This document shows positions 1-12,700 of a stretch of 64,000 nt of DNA, piece after piece. The notes beneath the pieces were generated by a model. It did no database searches. It saw only the letters and a list, made by a program, of their open reading frames with translations, and was not told where the DNA came from. The DNA is from Liriodendron chinense (Eukaryota; Streptophyta; Magnoliopsida; Magnoliales; Magnoliaceae). The position numbers were made by a program, and so were the translations under genes. The first letter of the stretch is position 1. The number at the start of each line of letters is the position of its first letter. The stretch lies in contig ML058588.1 of NCBI GenBank assembly GCA_003013855.2, positions 2,655,128-2,719,127 on the forward strand, in the 5' to 3' direction.

Positions 1-330
1 GACTCATTTTCAAGGCATGATCCAGAAAATTAGGCAGATCCAAGTCTCAGGTGTACTACTCGCGTTAAAAAAGTTCCTAGGGCCCACTGTGATGTTTATC
101 CGAATGGAAAACACCAATATCAGCTTGATGCAAAACTTTTGTAGCCCCGAGGAAGTTTTTAATGATAGGCGTTCAATCAACATTGTTTCCTTTAGTGTGG
201 ACTGCCTGAAATTTGGATCTGCCTCATTTTTTTGGATAGTTACCGAAAGTGAGCTGGCAAAATGGATGGACGGCATGGATGAAACACATGCATCATTGTG
301 GGGCCAACAGCACCGACCTTGGTACTGGAG
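1..330. mobile_element. MITE remnant upstream of SMG1 (GGGCCCAC-type family)
   Basis: The window opens inside a short non-autonomous element of the family that recurs more than a dozen times here. Its diagnostic phrases are visible: a degenerate 'dispersed purine' start, 'CAATCAACATTGTTTCC' near 175, and 'GATGGACGGCATGGATGA' near 264 followed by a GGGGCC end near 300. Intact copies further right have 9-bp target duplications (Mutator-like). The left end is outside the window, so the boundaries are approximate. Confidence 0.6.
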
Positions 331-494
331 GGGTTACTACCGAATCCGAGTCCCTGTAAAATCAGCTCGTTCTGCAAACGTTGTGGAGAAGCCACTCTCT
401 TCTTGCAGTTCCTTCATTCTTTCCCGCGATCGTAAAAACAGGCCAAAAAAAAAAAAAAACTAACGTGCGCCGGGGGTAGAGAGAGATATGCGAA
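331..494 (+). promoter_or_regulatory. SMG1 5' flank / 5' UTR candidate
   Basis: About 165 bases separate the MITE remnant from the SMG1 start codon. No convincing TATA box is visible. A poly(A) tract lies at 446-459 and a GC-rich, purine-rich stretch just before the ATG. Promoter or leader function is inferred from position only. The short distance suggests the MITE is part of, or abuts, the promoter. Confidence 0.4.
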
Positions 495-646
495 ATGCAA
501 GGTCTCCACCATCAGCAGCAGCAGCTCGCAGCGCTCCTGTCCGTTGCCCTCCCCAAAGACGATTCCTCCTCTCCCTCCGAAGACGACGATTCCTCCCGAC
601 TCACCGCCCTCAACTCACTCCACCGAGCGATTCTCTATCCTCCTAA
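488..646 (+). CDS. Overlapping upstream ORF at SMG1 start (52 codons)
   Basis: An ATG at 488-490 lies seven bases before the SMG1 ATG at 495 in a different frame, and stays open to a TAA at 644-646. The ATG contexts are similar (G at -3, C at +4 in both). If transcription starts upstream of 488, scanning ribosomes would meet this ATG first, so it could dampen SMG1 translation. The predicted peptide is Pro/Ser/Arg-rich and looks like an out-of-frame shadow. It is listed because it bears on start choice, not because a product is expected. Confidence 0.25.
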   Translation: MRNARSPPSAAAARSAPVRCPPQRRFLLSLRRRRFLPTHRPQLTPPSDSLSS

Positions 647-712
647 CTCGCTCCTTGTCTCTCACTCATCCTCCTTCCTCTCCCAAGGTTTCTCTCAGCT
701 CCTCTCCGACAA
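495..712 (+). CDS. SMG1: SMG1 coding exon 1
   Basis: Starts at ATG 495 with MQGLHHQQQQLAALL, the usual start of plant SMG1, followed by an acidic Ser/Asp stretch. It ends ...LLSDK with the lysine codon split AA|G. The donor is GTACGA at 713. It continues at 5414, so intron 1 is about 4.7 kb. The frame beyond 712 is open for only a few codons, which supports the splice. Confidence 0.9.
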
Positions 713-3700
713 GTACGATCCTCTCTCGCTCTCTTGATTTCAGATTCTGTAGGAATTTCTGCATATGTAAGCGTTTGGATGAAAAATCGAATCGAATCGA
801 ATGGTGATATTTAATTGCATAGAGAGGAAATGGCCTAAATTCGAGATTTCCCTTCACCTTTTGTCGTAACGAGGAAGTTTTCCTTGAATTGGACTTACTT
901 TCCTTTTCAAATCCAACTCGAAAGTACCATATTTTGTGATTTGGGTGGTGGACCATCGGTACGAGTTCGCTTTATTGGAGTGAGTTCGTGATTTGATTTT
1001 AGTAGTGCATCGAAACACGGCCTTAAATTTCAGTTTTGATTTTGTTTGTAAAATATTTTGCTGTTGTCCCCTCTATTGAAGTCATGAATTACAATTGAAG
1101 TCCACGTTGCCCCCGAATGCAGCCCAAATTTGCAATTTTTGTCTTAATTTAGGGTGTGTTTGGTTGCACCAAATATCATGATTCATGAAATTTCCGTCTA
1201 ATTTGGTGCAAAATATCATGAAATTTCATATTATGAAACATAACGCACCCTAAAATGCAACACAAAAATAAAATAAAGTCCTTTTTTTTTGGATAAAGGT
1301 GGATGGTACCACCAAATACTTTATTCATCATCATCTGAGACTTATTGCAACCCCACTGAACACTTTATTGATTTAGAAAAATCATTTAGATCAAAGAAGA
1401 GGGGCACATAAGAACCTTTACCTCCAAGAGATAGTAAAACAATGCCAAAACGATGAAAATGACATAAAATGGAACATTGTGAAAATGATTGTTGGGAATG
1501 AAGCAAGGTGTTCCTGTATCCATTACAATACGTATCGGTAACAGCCATAACTGTCAAGTGATACAGGGGGTAAAACGGGGTAGTTGTTTATTTGGGACCA
1601 TATCGGCTGTTTGGGGGCCGTAACGGCCGTTAGCCCCGTAACGGTTGAAAAACGACCACTTTTTTTTCTATTTAACTCCATTTTTCCACTTTTCTCATTT
1701 CAAAAACTTTCATAGATCATTCTACAGTAAATTTCAACCACTCGTACTATAGTTTTTAGGATTAAAACAGTAAATTTAGAAGCTTCGAGGGCCTTTTTTT
1801 AATTGAAAAAAAATGGTATTTATGCCTTTTTTCCGATTTCTACTTCTAATTGTGATGTGTAACCATTAAAGAGACATAACCATGTTCATAAATTCACCAA
1901 ACAACCCAATACGCCACTCTCACCAAAGAGTGAATCATTACACTAACATAAACATGAATACATATTTGGAATATTTACATAATTCTGAATTTTCTAGATA
2001 TTTTTTTCCAGAATTTTTCAGGCAAGGAAAAAAAATCAACAGTTACGGGGTCATAACGGTTGTTACGCCCTCGTATCGGCTGTAAGTAACAATGGTGCGT
2101 TACGGCCACTGTTACTGATACGGAATACGTTAGAGTGAAGTCTTCCAGTCTATGTGGAAACCAAACAGTACTTACTGCCAATAGGAGTGTCCATAACGAA
2201 CCAAACTGTGCCAAAATAAATCATGCAAAGAAAGCAGATAAACAAACCACCAGCAAGGTTTATATGGAAAATCCTTAAATGTGAAGGATAAAACCACGGG
2301 ACAACTCTAAGAGACATCCACTGTGAAAAATAGGACAATGCTATGTTCTTCACAAGTTTTCACCCAAAAATTGAGTTCTTACATGAATAGGGAAGCAAAA
2401 GTTAACTCTTTGATGTTTCAACAAAAACCCAAATCTTTTTCAATGATTTTCCAAGCTTGGTTGGAGAAGAAATTGAGCCTCATGGAAGAACAAGCTGCAA
2501 CAAAGTTCCTGATTGTGGTGAGAAGAATAAAAACAACCTAGAAAATGCCTATTGTAGCTTGTCCTTGTGTGCCAAAGTGAAAAAACCGTTGCTCCTTTCT
2601 CTCTCTTTTCCTGTTTGGATTGGTGGTCTCTAACATGGAAAAGAAAGCGTTTACTACAGATGTGACATTTTCCGCCGATTTCGGCAATAGAAAACCTATG
2701 GAAAACTATTTCTAAGAAAAGGGTGTTTTCTTTTTCTCCAAAAAACTTTATGATCCTCATTTCCACACTTTTTGAGAGAAATTTCATTTTTTGACCATTG
2801 ACCATTTAACACTTCTTTTCATTTTTTTTAGAGTTGACAGTAATTTATTAGAAAACTCGCAAAGCGAGGTAAGAAAACAACACCCACACAACCCAACTAA
2901 CACTAAAGAGCAACGCCGCCCGAGGCCGGCTTAGCATACATCGCCCAATCCTTAACCAGGGAAATGATCTTACAAATCACAACATTCTCCCCCTCTTCCA
3001 CACTTCAGAAGCATCGGCTGTTCCTAAAGCCCCAAATAACCCACAACGTAGCCATAATAAGTAGGCGCCAATAAACTTTGCTAACTTCCCCCCCCCCCCC
3101 CCCCCCCCCAGGCCACTTGGCTCGATGCCAAAAAGAAGTCCCACACCTTCTTGGCAAACGGGCAATGGATGAAAAGGTGATCAATCGTCTCTTCGCCCTT
3201 CATGCACATAAGACAAATATTGGAGAGGATCATCGCTCTTCTTTTATAGGTTTTCAGTGGTGAGAATCTTGTTCCGACCCTCTAACCAAACGAACGCTGC
3301 GACCTGAGGGGGGAACTCCATAAAACCAGTGGTGAAACGGATGAGAAGGGACCAAGGTGGACGACGCCTTGGATATGAAGGAGTAAAACGATCTAACCGA
3401 GAAACTCTCAGATTTGCAGATAGACCAAATAGCTTTGTCCTCCAACTAGTCCACTCTAACCGGGTGAAGAAGGTCTAAAGAGCTTTGAATTCTTCAATTT
3501 CCAAATCGGACATGTTCCTGCGGCATGGGGGACTCCAAACTATCGACTCTCCAATGAAGGAGTAGCAGAGAGCCACAGGAACAAACTTGTCTGGAGCAAG
3601 AGCAGCGATAGATGGGAACCTCATCTGAAGCGGCTGAGATCTGCACCAAGTATCAACCTAAAATCTTATGCGAGAACCAGATCCAATCTTGAAGGTCATG

Positions 3701-6700
3701 CCCCTAATAACCAAATGTTGAGTGGCCATAATCGCTTTCCAAGCTCTTGACGCTCTGTATAAAGAAGACCTTTTGACAAATCATCCTCCCTCCTGCACCC
3801 CATATTTGGCTGCTATCAGCTTCCTCGAAAGACTACTGACTTCCACACTCAATCTCCAAATCCATTTCCCCAAGAAAGCAGAATTCATGAAGGAAAGCGG
3901 TTTTATACCTACTCCTCCCTCATTCTTAGGTTTGCATACCTCCTCCCATCTCAGCAAATGGAACTTCTTGCCCTCAGTTTGAGCCATTCCAGAGAAAATT
4001 TCTTCTAAGATTCTCAATTTTATTAATAATAGATTGTGGGCATTTGAATAGGGACATAAAATAAATTGGCATATTGGACAACACCGATTTGATCAAAGTG
4101 AGGCGGCCCCCCAAGGACAAGAGCTTTCACTGCCACGCATCTAACCTCCGTTTGATCTTCTCAATGACCCTATCCTATAAGTGGAGAGTCGGCTTGCCAA
4201 TGCAAAGGGGAAGACTGAGATACTTAGAAGAAAAGGAGCCCAGAAGACGGCCAAACTCAAAATCACAGACAAAGAACCTTTTTACGGTTCTTTTCTATGG
4301 GTTTCCTTATTTACAGTCCTTTTTTTTTCCCCGTCAAATGTGATGTTTTCCTTTCATATCTACTTTTGTATTCAACAAATCCAAACAGGCCCTTAAGAAA
4401 GAACCCACTTTTTTTTTTCCCTCTATCTTTTATTCTCATTTTTTTTTTCGAAAGGTAAGGAATTCTATTAAAAGAATACAAAAAAAGGAAAACCAGAAAA
4501 AGGAGAACCTACAAACTGAAAACAGAGCAATACACCCTTTAACCAGGATTCCAGTCCCTTACACTTACAAACATAAAGACCTTAGCCGCAGGCCATAAGT
4601 TCCCTTGAATGCAATCATTCCTAATTCCATCCTGGTCTTGCCACTCAACCCTAGATCTCATAAAACTAAAACCATAGATTGAATCCTAGCACTTGATCAT
4701 CTAATCTCAACCCTAAAAAAGTATAGATAGTCATAAAGCAACCAAGTCCTCCTCCTATTCAATAGAAGAAAAAACCCAAAAGATAATCTCACATTTTCTT
4801 CAAGATAGGGAGTTTAAAATTCCGAACAATTATCTTTAAAACACACGCACGCACTGCAATGACAAACAAAAGTCACTAAATGGGAAATCAGCAACTTGTG
4901 CAGACCTTTTCTTTTTGGTACGTTTGGGGGTTGCTCTGCGTAACATGGCTTGAGTCTCTTTACAGCACACACTACAACAACAAACAAAAGTCACTAAATG
5001 GGAAATCAGCAACTTGTGCAGACCTTTTCATTTTGGTCCATTTGGGGGTTGCTCTGCGTAACATAGCTTGAGTCGCTTGACAGCCTTAAATCGCTAGACA
5101 ACCCCACCCTTTCTCAAGGAGAAGAAGACATTAGACCAGAATCCCACTTTTTCTTGAGGAGAATAATAAAAGACCCACCCACTAAAGCAAAGTAAAAACG
5201 CCCCTGTTACTGGAGACATAGGCAACGTTGTTTGTTGGGTGGAGATGCGTAAAAGCCAAAAGGCAGTTGTAAAAGAAAGGTAAGAATGGAGTTTATTAGA
5301 TCTTAGCCGCTCCTAAACACACACATGTTTTTATCATCCCATTATCCCTTTTGTCTCTCTGATTCTATGAAAGTGGTGTATAAGAATTCCTGATTGTCAA
5401 TGTTTTTTTGCAGGTCTTACTCAGTGAGGCGGTTAGCTGCAATTGCATATGGTTCTCTGTGTTCTGTAATATGTTCAAGCCCATTGGCATCAAATGGGCG
5501 GCAAAACCATGTTATAACAGGGGGTTTGGCTGATCGATTCATTGCTTGGGCTTTGCCCCTCCTAAGAGATGTTAGTGTTGGAAATGGGATGGTTGAATTG
5601 GCATTGGAAGGCCTCCGGGAATTTCTTAATGTTGGAGATGGTGGCGGAATTGAACGATACGTTTTGCCCATTCTCAAAGCCTGTCAGGAACTTCTTGAGG
5701 ATGAGAGAACCTCCTTGAGCCTGCTCCATCAACTTCTGGGTCTCTTGACTTTAATCTCTTTGAAGTTTGGCCGGTGCTTTCAGCCTCATTTCGTCGACAT
5801 TGTAGACCTGCTTCTCGGATGGGCATTAGTACCAGACCTTTCAGAATCAGACAGACGCGTTATAATGGATAGTTTCTTGCAGTTCCAGAAGCACTGGTTG
5901 AGTAACTTGCAGTTTTCACTGGGATTGCTGTCAAAATTTTTAGGCAACATGGAAGTTCTACTTCAGGACAGCAGTTTGGGGACCCCAAAACAGTTCCGGA
6001 GATTGCTGGCTCTGCTGTCATGTTTTTCTACAGTTTTGCAGGTCACTGCTTCCGGTATGCTAGAAATGAATCTACTCGAGCAAATCCGAGAACCCCTTAC
6101 CAGGATGCTTCCTCAGTTGTTGTCGTGCCTCTCTATGGTTGGCAAGAAATTCGGGTGGTCAAAATGGGTAAGGGAATTCTGGGGGTGCTTAGTTCTATTG
6201 GCTGAAATACTGTGTGAAAAGCTCGCCATATTTTATCCAGAGGCTGTTGATATCCTGTTTCAGTGCTTGAGAGAGGACAATGCTGTTCCCACTGGAGGAC
6301 TTGGCAAGGTCCCGTCCTCCCAGGTGCACGGGGTGCTAAAAACAAACCTGCAATTGTTATCTCTTCAAAAGCTCGGTCTCCTCCCATCATCTGTTCAGAA
6401 GCTACTGCTATTCAATTCGCCTTTATCCCAGCTGCGTTTGCATCCAAATCACCTTGTGACAGGAACTGTTGCTGCCACTTATCTTTTTTTGCTTCAACAT
6501 GGGTGTGATGGAGTTGTTGGACAGGCCATTTCGTCTCTGATTGCAGAGTTGGGGTTACTGAAAGGCATGCTTGAGAAGAAATGGAATAATGGGAATGTTC
6601 AGCTGTCTAACATAACCAATAATTCCAATGGGAAGTTGTTGAATAGCCAAGGGTATTCAGATGTTGAGTTGGTTACTTTGGTTAAATTTGATTTGAAAAT

Positions 6701-9700
6701 CTTGCTAAGTTGTGTTGGCTCAAGTACTGGTGGGAGTATGCTCGACCAGATGGACGTTACTGCTTCTCACCACGAGGGGTCAGCGAAGCTCGAATCTTTT
6801 ATTTTTGAAAAGTTGAATCCTTTTGAGTTCCCCATTCAAGGTTGTGTGGAGTTGCAAGTACATGTCATGAGGACATTGCGCAAGCTCAGCGAAGTTGAGT
6901 ACTTAAGTAAATCTGCTATAAGTAAAAATTCTCAGAAGATGGCCTCAGCTGATATTGATTTCAATAATGGGCATTATTTTGTCATTACTGAGTATTTGAG
7001 GAAGTATAGTACATATATCATTAGAGCTCTCGATGCTTCTTCTCCCCTCACAGTTAAACTAGAAGCCCTAGAATGGATCCGTAGCTTTTGTGGGTCCATC
7101 ATAACTATGAATAAGGAGTTGAATACGACCAATTATTTTCGTGAAGCTTGTGAATATGTCAGTATCAACAATACTTTGCTTTTCTCAGTTTTGGATGCAG
7201 CATTGGATAGAGAGTTGAAGGTGAGGTCTCATGTCGCAACCGTCTTGGAATTACTTCTGCTTGCAGGGCTTATTCATCCTGGAAAATTTTACTCTGTTAC
7301 AGAAGCTATCCTTGAAAGACTTGGGGATCCGGACAGTGCTATAAAAAATGCATTTGTGAGGTTGCTTTCGATTGCTTTGCCCATTACAATTTATGAATGT
7401 GGTGCTTTTGAGGATGAAGTTGGTAGTCATTGTAGGCATGGTGGTGTTGGGTCATCAGTCAATAGACCATGCTTGCACTGGAAGCAAGTGTTTGCACTAA
7501 AGCAGCTGCCCCGGCAACTTCACTCGCAGCAGCTTGTATCCATTTTGACTTACATTTCACAAAGGTGGAAGGTTCCTCTTTCTTCATGGATCCAACGGCT
7601 TGTTTTTAGCTGTCATGCTGCTAAGGACTTTGTTTCCGGTCAACTAGAAGAAACGGGAAGCCTTAGTGCCAATGGTCTATGGATGGATTTAAAAGTAGAT
7701 GGGAATGTGCTGGATAAGGTTTGCTCGGTAAACAATCTGGCTGCTGCTTGGTGGGCCATACAGGAAGCAGCCCGACACTGTATTTCGGTTCGCCTTCGGA
7801 CCAACCTTGGTGGACCCACCCAGACGTTCGCAGCTTTAGAACGGATGCTTTTAGACGTGGCACATGTGCTTCAGCTAGACTCTGAACAAAATGAAGGCAA
7901 CTTGAATATCGGCTCATCCAGTGCTCACCTGTTGCCAATGCGGTTACTGTTGGATTTTGTTGAAGCTCTGAAGAAAAATGTTTATAATGCTTATGATGGG
8001 TCTTCTGTTTTACCATGTGCACCCCGCCAGAGTTCCTTGTTCTTTCGGGCGAACAAGAAGGTCTGTGAAGAGTGGTTTTCACGCATGTGCGAGCCGATGA
8101 TGAATGCTGGATTGGCGCTGCAGTGTCATGCTGCTACTGTTAACTACTGCATGCTACGCTTACAGGACTTTCGAAATCTAGTAGTGTCATCTTTGAAGGA
8201 CAAATCCCGTACACAAGTCGCTGACAATCTCCATAACCTTAAAACCCGATTCGCAGGAGATGTCTTGCGGATCCTAAGGCATATGGCCTTGGCCTTGTGT
8301 AGGAGTCATGAACCAGAAGCTTTGATTGGTCTTCAAAAATGGGTGGTGATGACATTTTCACCATTGTTTGTGGAAGAATCCCAGCTCATCCCTGGCCATA
8401 CTGGAAGCTTGGGACCTTTCTCATGGATCTCTGGACTTGTCTATCAGGCCCGGGGCCAATATGAAAAGGCTGCGGCCCACTTTTATCACCTGCTCCAGAC
8501 TGAGGAGGCGCTCAGTTCTATGGGTTCTGACGGCGTACAGTTTGCCATAGCACGTATCATTGAGAGTTATACTGCAGTATCTGATTGGAAGTCTTTGGAA
8601 ACATGGCTTCTAGAACTACAGGCACTTCGGGCTAAGCATGCTGGGAAAAGTTATTCTGGTGCTCTGACAACAGCTGGGAATGAAATGAATGCAATTCTTG
8701 CTTTAGCACGCTTTGATGAAGGCGATACTCAAGCAGCGTGGGGCTATCTTGATTTGACTCCTAAAAGCAGCAATGAACTTGCACTCAATCCTAAACTCGC
8801 TTTGCGGAGGAGCGAACAGATGCTTTTGCAGGCAATGCTTGGAAGGGATGGGAAGGTAGATAAGGTATCTGAGGAAATAGGAAAGGCCAAGTTGATGCTG
8901 GAGGAGGCTCTGTCTGTCATTCCCCTGGATGGGTTGACTGAGACCGCAGCTTATGCCACCCAGCTTCATTGCATTTTTTCTTTAGAAGAAGGTTGCAGGA
9001 CTAATATCCAGGGTGAAACAAAACAAATTCCATCTCTTTTAAGTTCATTATGCCAAGTTGTGGAATCGCCATTTAATACAGTTCATCAAGATTGCAATTC
9101 GTGGTTAAAGATTTTGCGGGTCTATCGCACTATTATGCCAAACTCACCTGTAACTCTTCAACTCACTCAGAAACTGATTGGGTTGGCTCGCAAGCAGAAA
9201 AATTTCATGATGGCCCATCGTTTGAACCAGCACCTCAAAAATCATCTCTTGGCTGAAGGGGAGTATAATTTGCTTGCTAAAAATTTGCAGTATGAGAGCA
9301 TCCTACTTATGTATGCAGAGGATAAGCAAGAAGATGCTCTGATGAATCTGTGGTCATTGGTTAAAACTTATATGTTGTCTCCAACAACGATAGTTTCAAA
9401 CACTGATAAGATACTGAAGGCCAAGGCATGCTTGAAACTCACAACTTGGTTGAGACGAGGGTATTTGAGTAGGAATTTGCAAGATGTTCTTCAGAAGATG
9501 CATTCTGATTTCACGGAGGTCAAGAAATCTGGTGCTTCATCCCTCGACAGTGATGATAACTTAACCTCCAACATGAACTCTGGTCTGATACTTGAGGAAG
9601 TTGTGGGTATGGCCACAAAACTTTCTTCTATTCTTTGTCCCACGATGGGCAAGTCATGGCTTTCTTATGCCTCATGGTGTTATAGTCAAGCCCGAGTTTC

Positions 9701-12700
9701 CCTTTCTACTCCTGATACTGCCCTCCACTCATGCACTTTGTCTCCTGTTCTTCTTCCTGAACTTCCGTCAAACAGGTTTCGGCTGACGGAAGAAGAGATA
9801 TCGAGAGTGGAAGCAATCATATTGAATCTTTTCAGTAACAGTCGAGATCTGGAGGATGCAAATGATGCTGGCGAAGAACATATTATTTGGCCTGGGTCTG
9901 CCGAGCATTCGAAAAATGAGGCTTCTGTGAAGGCTTTGGTGCAGCGTGCAGTTTATTTGATTGAAGCGGCAGCTGGGGCGCCTGCAGTAGAAAGCTCCAA
10001 TGGTGAATTCCCATCTGCTGTACTAACTTCTCAGTTGCAGATGTCTTTCCTCCATGCAAATGCTGGCATAGAGAAAGCTGACATCTTAGCTTCGATTAGC
10101 AAGCTGGTTGATGTTTGGTGGTCATTAAGGCGGAGAAGGCTCTCTCTCTTCGGACATGCTGCTCATGGATATTTGCAATTCCTTTCTCATTTGTCCTCCA
10201 GACTTCAGGGGAGTCAGGGGGCAAGCTCTCATCTTGATTTCACAAAGCAAAAGGCTGGAAACTGCACTCTCAGGGCGACGTTGTATGTGCTACATATTCT
10301 TCTGAACTATGGAGTAGAGTTAAGAGATACGCTTGAGCCAGGTCTTGCCACAGTTCCTCTGCTGCCATGGCAGGTGGGAAATGGGATACAGTTTAGGAAA
10401 GTACTTGAATATCAATTTTAAGAACAAAAGTTGAGAGGCCGGATCCAGTGTACATCATGTACCTTTAGTAAACAGTATCACTCCTATAACTTGGAAGATT
10501 GGCAGATGCAACAATTGATCTGGACTGCCCAACTGACAGACCACCTCATGGATGGGCCAATGGTCTATTTTTGCAGGGTTTGTTGTTCCTAACCATTCAA
10601 TTTCTATCAATATAAATTTTCTGGACCATAGTCGTAAACTTTCTCGACCATTAAAAAATAGGTCATTGGTCTACAGTTATGAGATTTCAATTGCCTTTAT
10701 GAATTGGCTATAGCTCATCCAAGAAGTGGTTCATTAATTGGATAGTCTGAGCTCTCACCGAAGTGCATCAAACAATGGTTTTGGGGGAGGGGGTTATACC
10801 ATTTACTAAATGGTACTTGATGCATGCTATATCCTAAACGATTTTTTAATAATATGTTCATTCTTTTTTCCCTTATCCTGTAGGAAATTACACCCCAGTT
10901 ATTTGCTCGGTTAAGTTCTCATCCCGAGCAAGTGGTCCGGAAACAATTGGAAGGCTTGTTGATGATGCTGGCCAAGTTATCTCCTTGGTCTATTGTCTAC
11001 CCTACACTTGTTGATGTAAATGCTTATGAAGGGGAGCCTTCAGAGGAGCTTCAACACATAATTGGCTGTTTGGTAATGTGACTTGTTTTCAAGAGATCTT
11101 TTATAGTATGCTTAACATTGGTAATGTAATTTGCTTGTCATTGGTCCCATTAATGTTTCAAGAGATCTTTTATAGTGTTTTTGTTACAAGAATTGGATCA
11201 ATAACTTATCTTCTCCTCCTCATCTAAGCTTTATCCAACTAATTGGGATCGGGTACATGAATCTTGTTATGCCATTCCACTCTATCAAGGACGATATCCT
11301 CAGTTATTATTGGTCATTAAATCTGTTTTTACTACCTCTTGCACTTTTAGAGCCTTCAACTTGAATCAACTCGCACCTTCCAACCGGTGCATTCTTGATC
11401 TCCATTGCACATGACCAAACCATCTAAATCTACTTCCCACATCTTTTACCTACTGGTGCTACTACTAAGTTCCCTCAAATGCGTTCATTTCTAATTCTAT
11501 CCTTCCTCGTCTTGCCACTCATCCATCTCGACATCTTTATTTCAGGCTTTCAGCTACACTCATCTTATGAACATATAGTTCCCTGACTACCCATTTTGTC
11601 CATACGGCATAGATGGCCTCCCCTTTAGTTTGATTGGTATGCAGAGATCACATAAACCCCAGAAGCACATCACCACTTCATCCACCAATCTCTAATTCTA
11701 TGGGTAACATCCTTCAATCTTTCCGCTCTCGTGAATTATTGATCCAAGATATAAAAAATGGTCATTTTGGGGTACTTGTCAGTCAGCAATCTTAACTAAA
11801 TCCCCGTTTCCACTCCTATTATTACTAAAATTACATTCCATATGCTCTATTTTACTTGGGACTGATTTTGAAACCTTTAGATTCTAAAGCATCCCTCTAT
11901 AGTTCTAGCTTTGCATTTACCCCTTCCCTTGTCTTGCCAATCAAAACTACGTCATCTGCAAACAACATACATCATCCAACCTCTTTTTGTAAATGCTTCT
12001 TTAACTCATCCATAAAACTGTTATCTAGTTATCTAGTTCTAAAATTGCTTTGTATGACAAATGATCAATGTTCTCTCTTCTAAAGAATTTTTGTTATTGA
12101 CCTTTTCCAATTATTATTGCATCACACTCATACTTGCCATTGAATTAACATTGGATCAATGTTTTGTACATTCAACTTGATGCTGGAGGACCAGTTAAGC
12201 TTGTTACCCTTCATCTAAGCTGATCAGGAATCTGGCAGTCTTCACTGGTCAAAGTCCAAGTCACGAGTCCATAATTAAACTATCTTTTACTTGCTTCAGT
12301 GGTGGCTATTACATTCTGGAGTTCTCTTTCGACCTTTATTATTGGTTAACTTGTTGATAATTTTGTCAGAAATGGTTTATAGGTTATAGCTAGACTTATC
12401 CCTAGTAAATGTATTCCCTCATCGATTATTCCTTGCATAGATTTCTACTCTGTGCACGCGCGGGGCGCACACACATGACCGCTTTGGATGGCAACATGTG
12501 CATGTGGAACATCTGAGCGGTGCATCAGGTGGGTGCCACTACGTAGATGACCTGACCAAAAAAGAGGCCTGCCAAACTCATCAGGTGGACCGCACATGTA
12601 CAAAAACTGGATTTTTAAAGATTATTGTCAACGATCCATATTCAATGTGAATGTATGGCCCACCTGATAATTGGCTTGGATGTCCCACACAAGTGCTGAG

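Noticed and set aside
3088..3109. 22-base C run as a functional G-quadruplex
   Set aside because: Homopolymer tract inside a dead LINE. More likely slippage or an assembly length error; no supporting context.
10374..10421. Stop codon ending the large open frame at 10419-10421 as SMG1's terminus
   Set aside because: A donor at 10374 joins in phase to conserved SMG1 sequence at 10884, and kinase and FATC exons follow. The stop is intronic.
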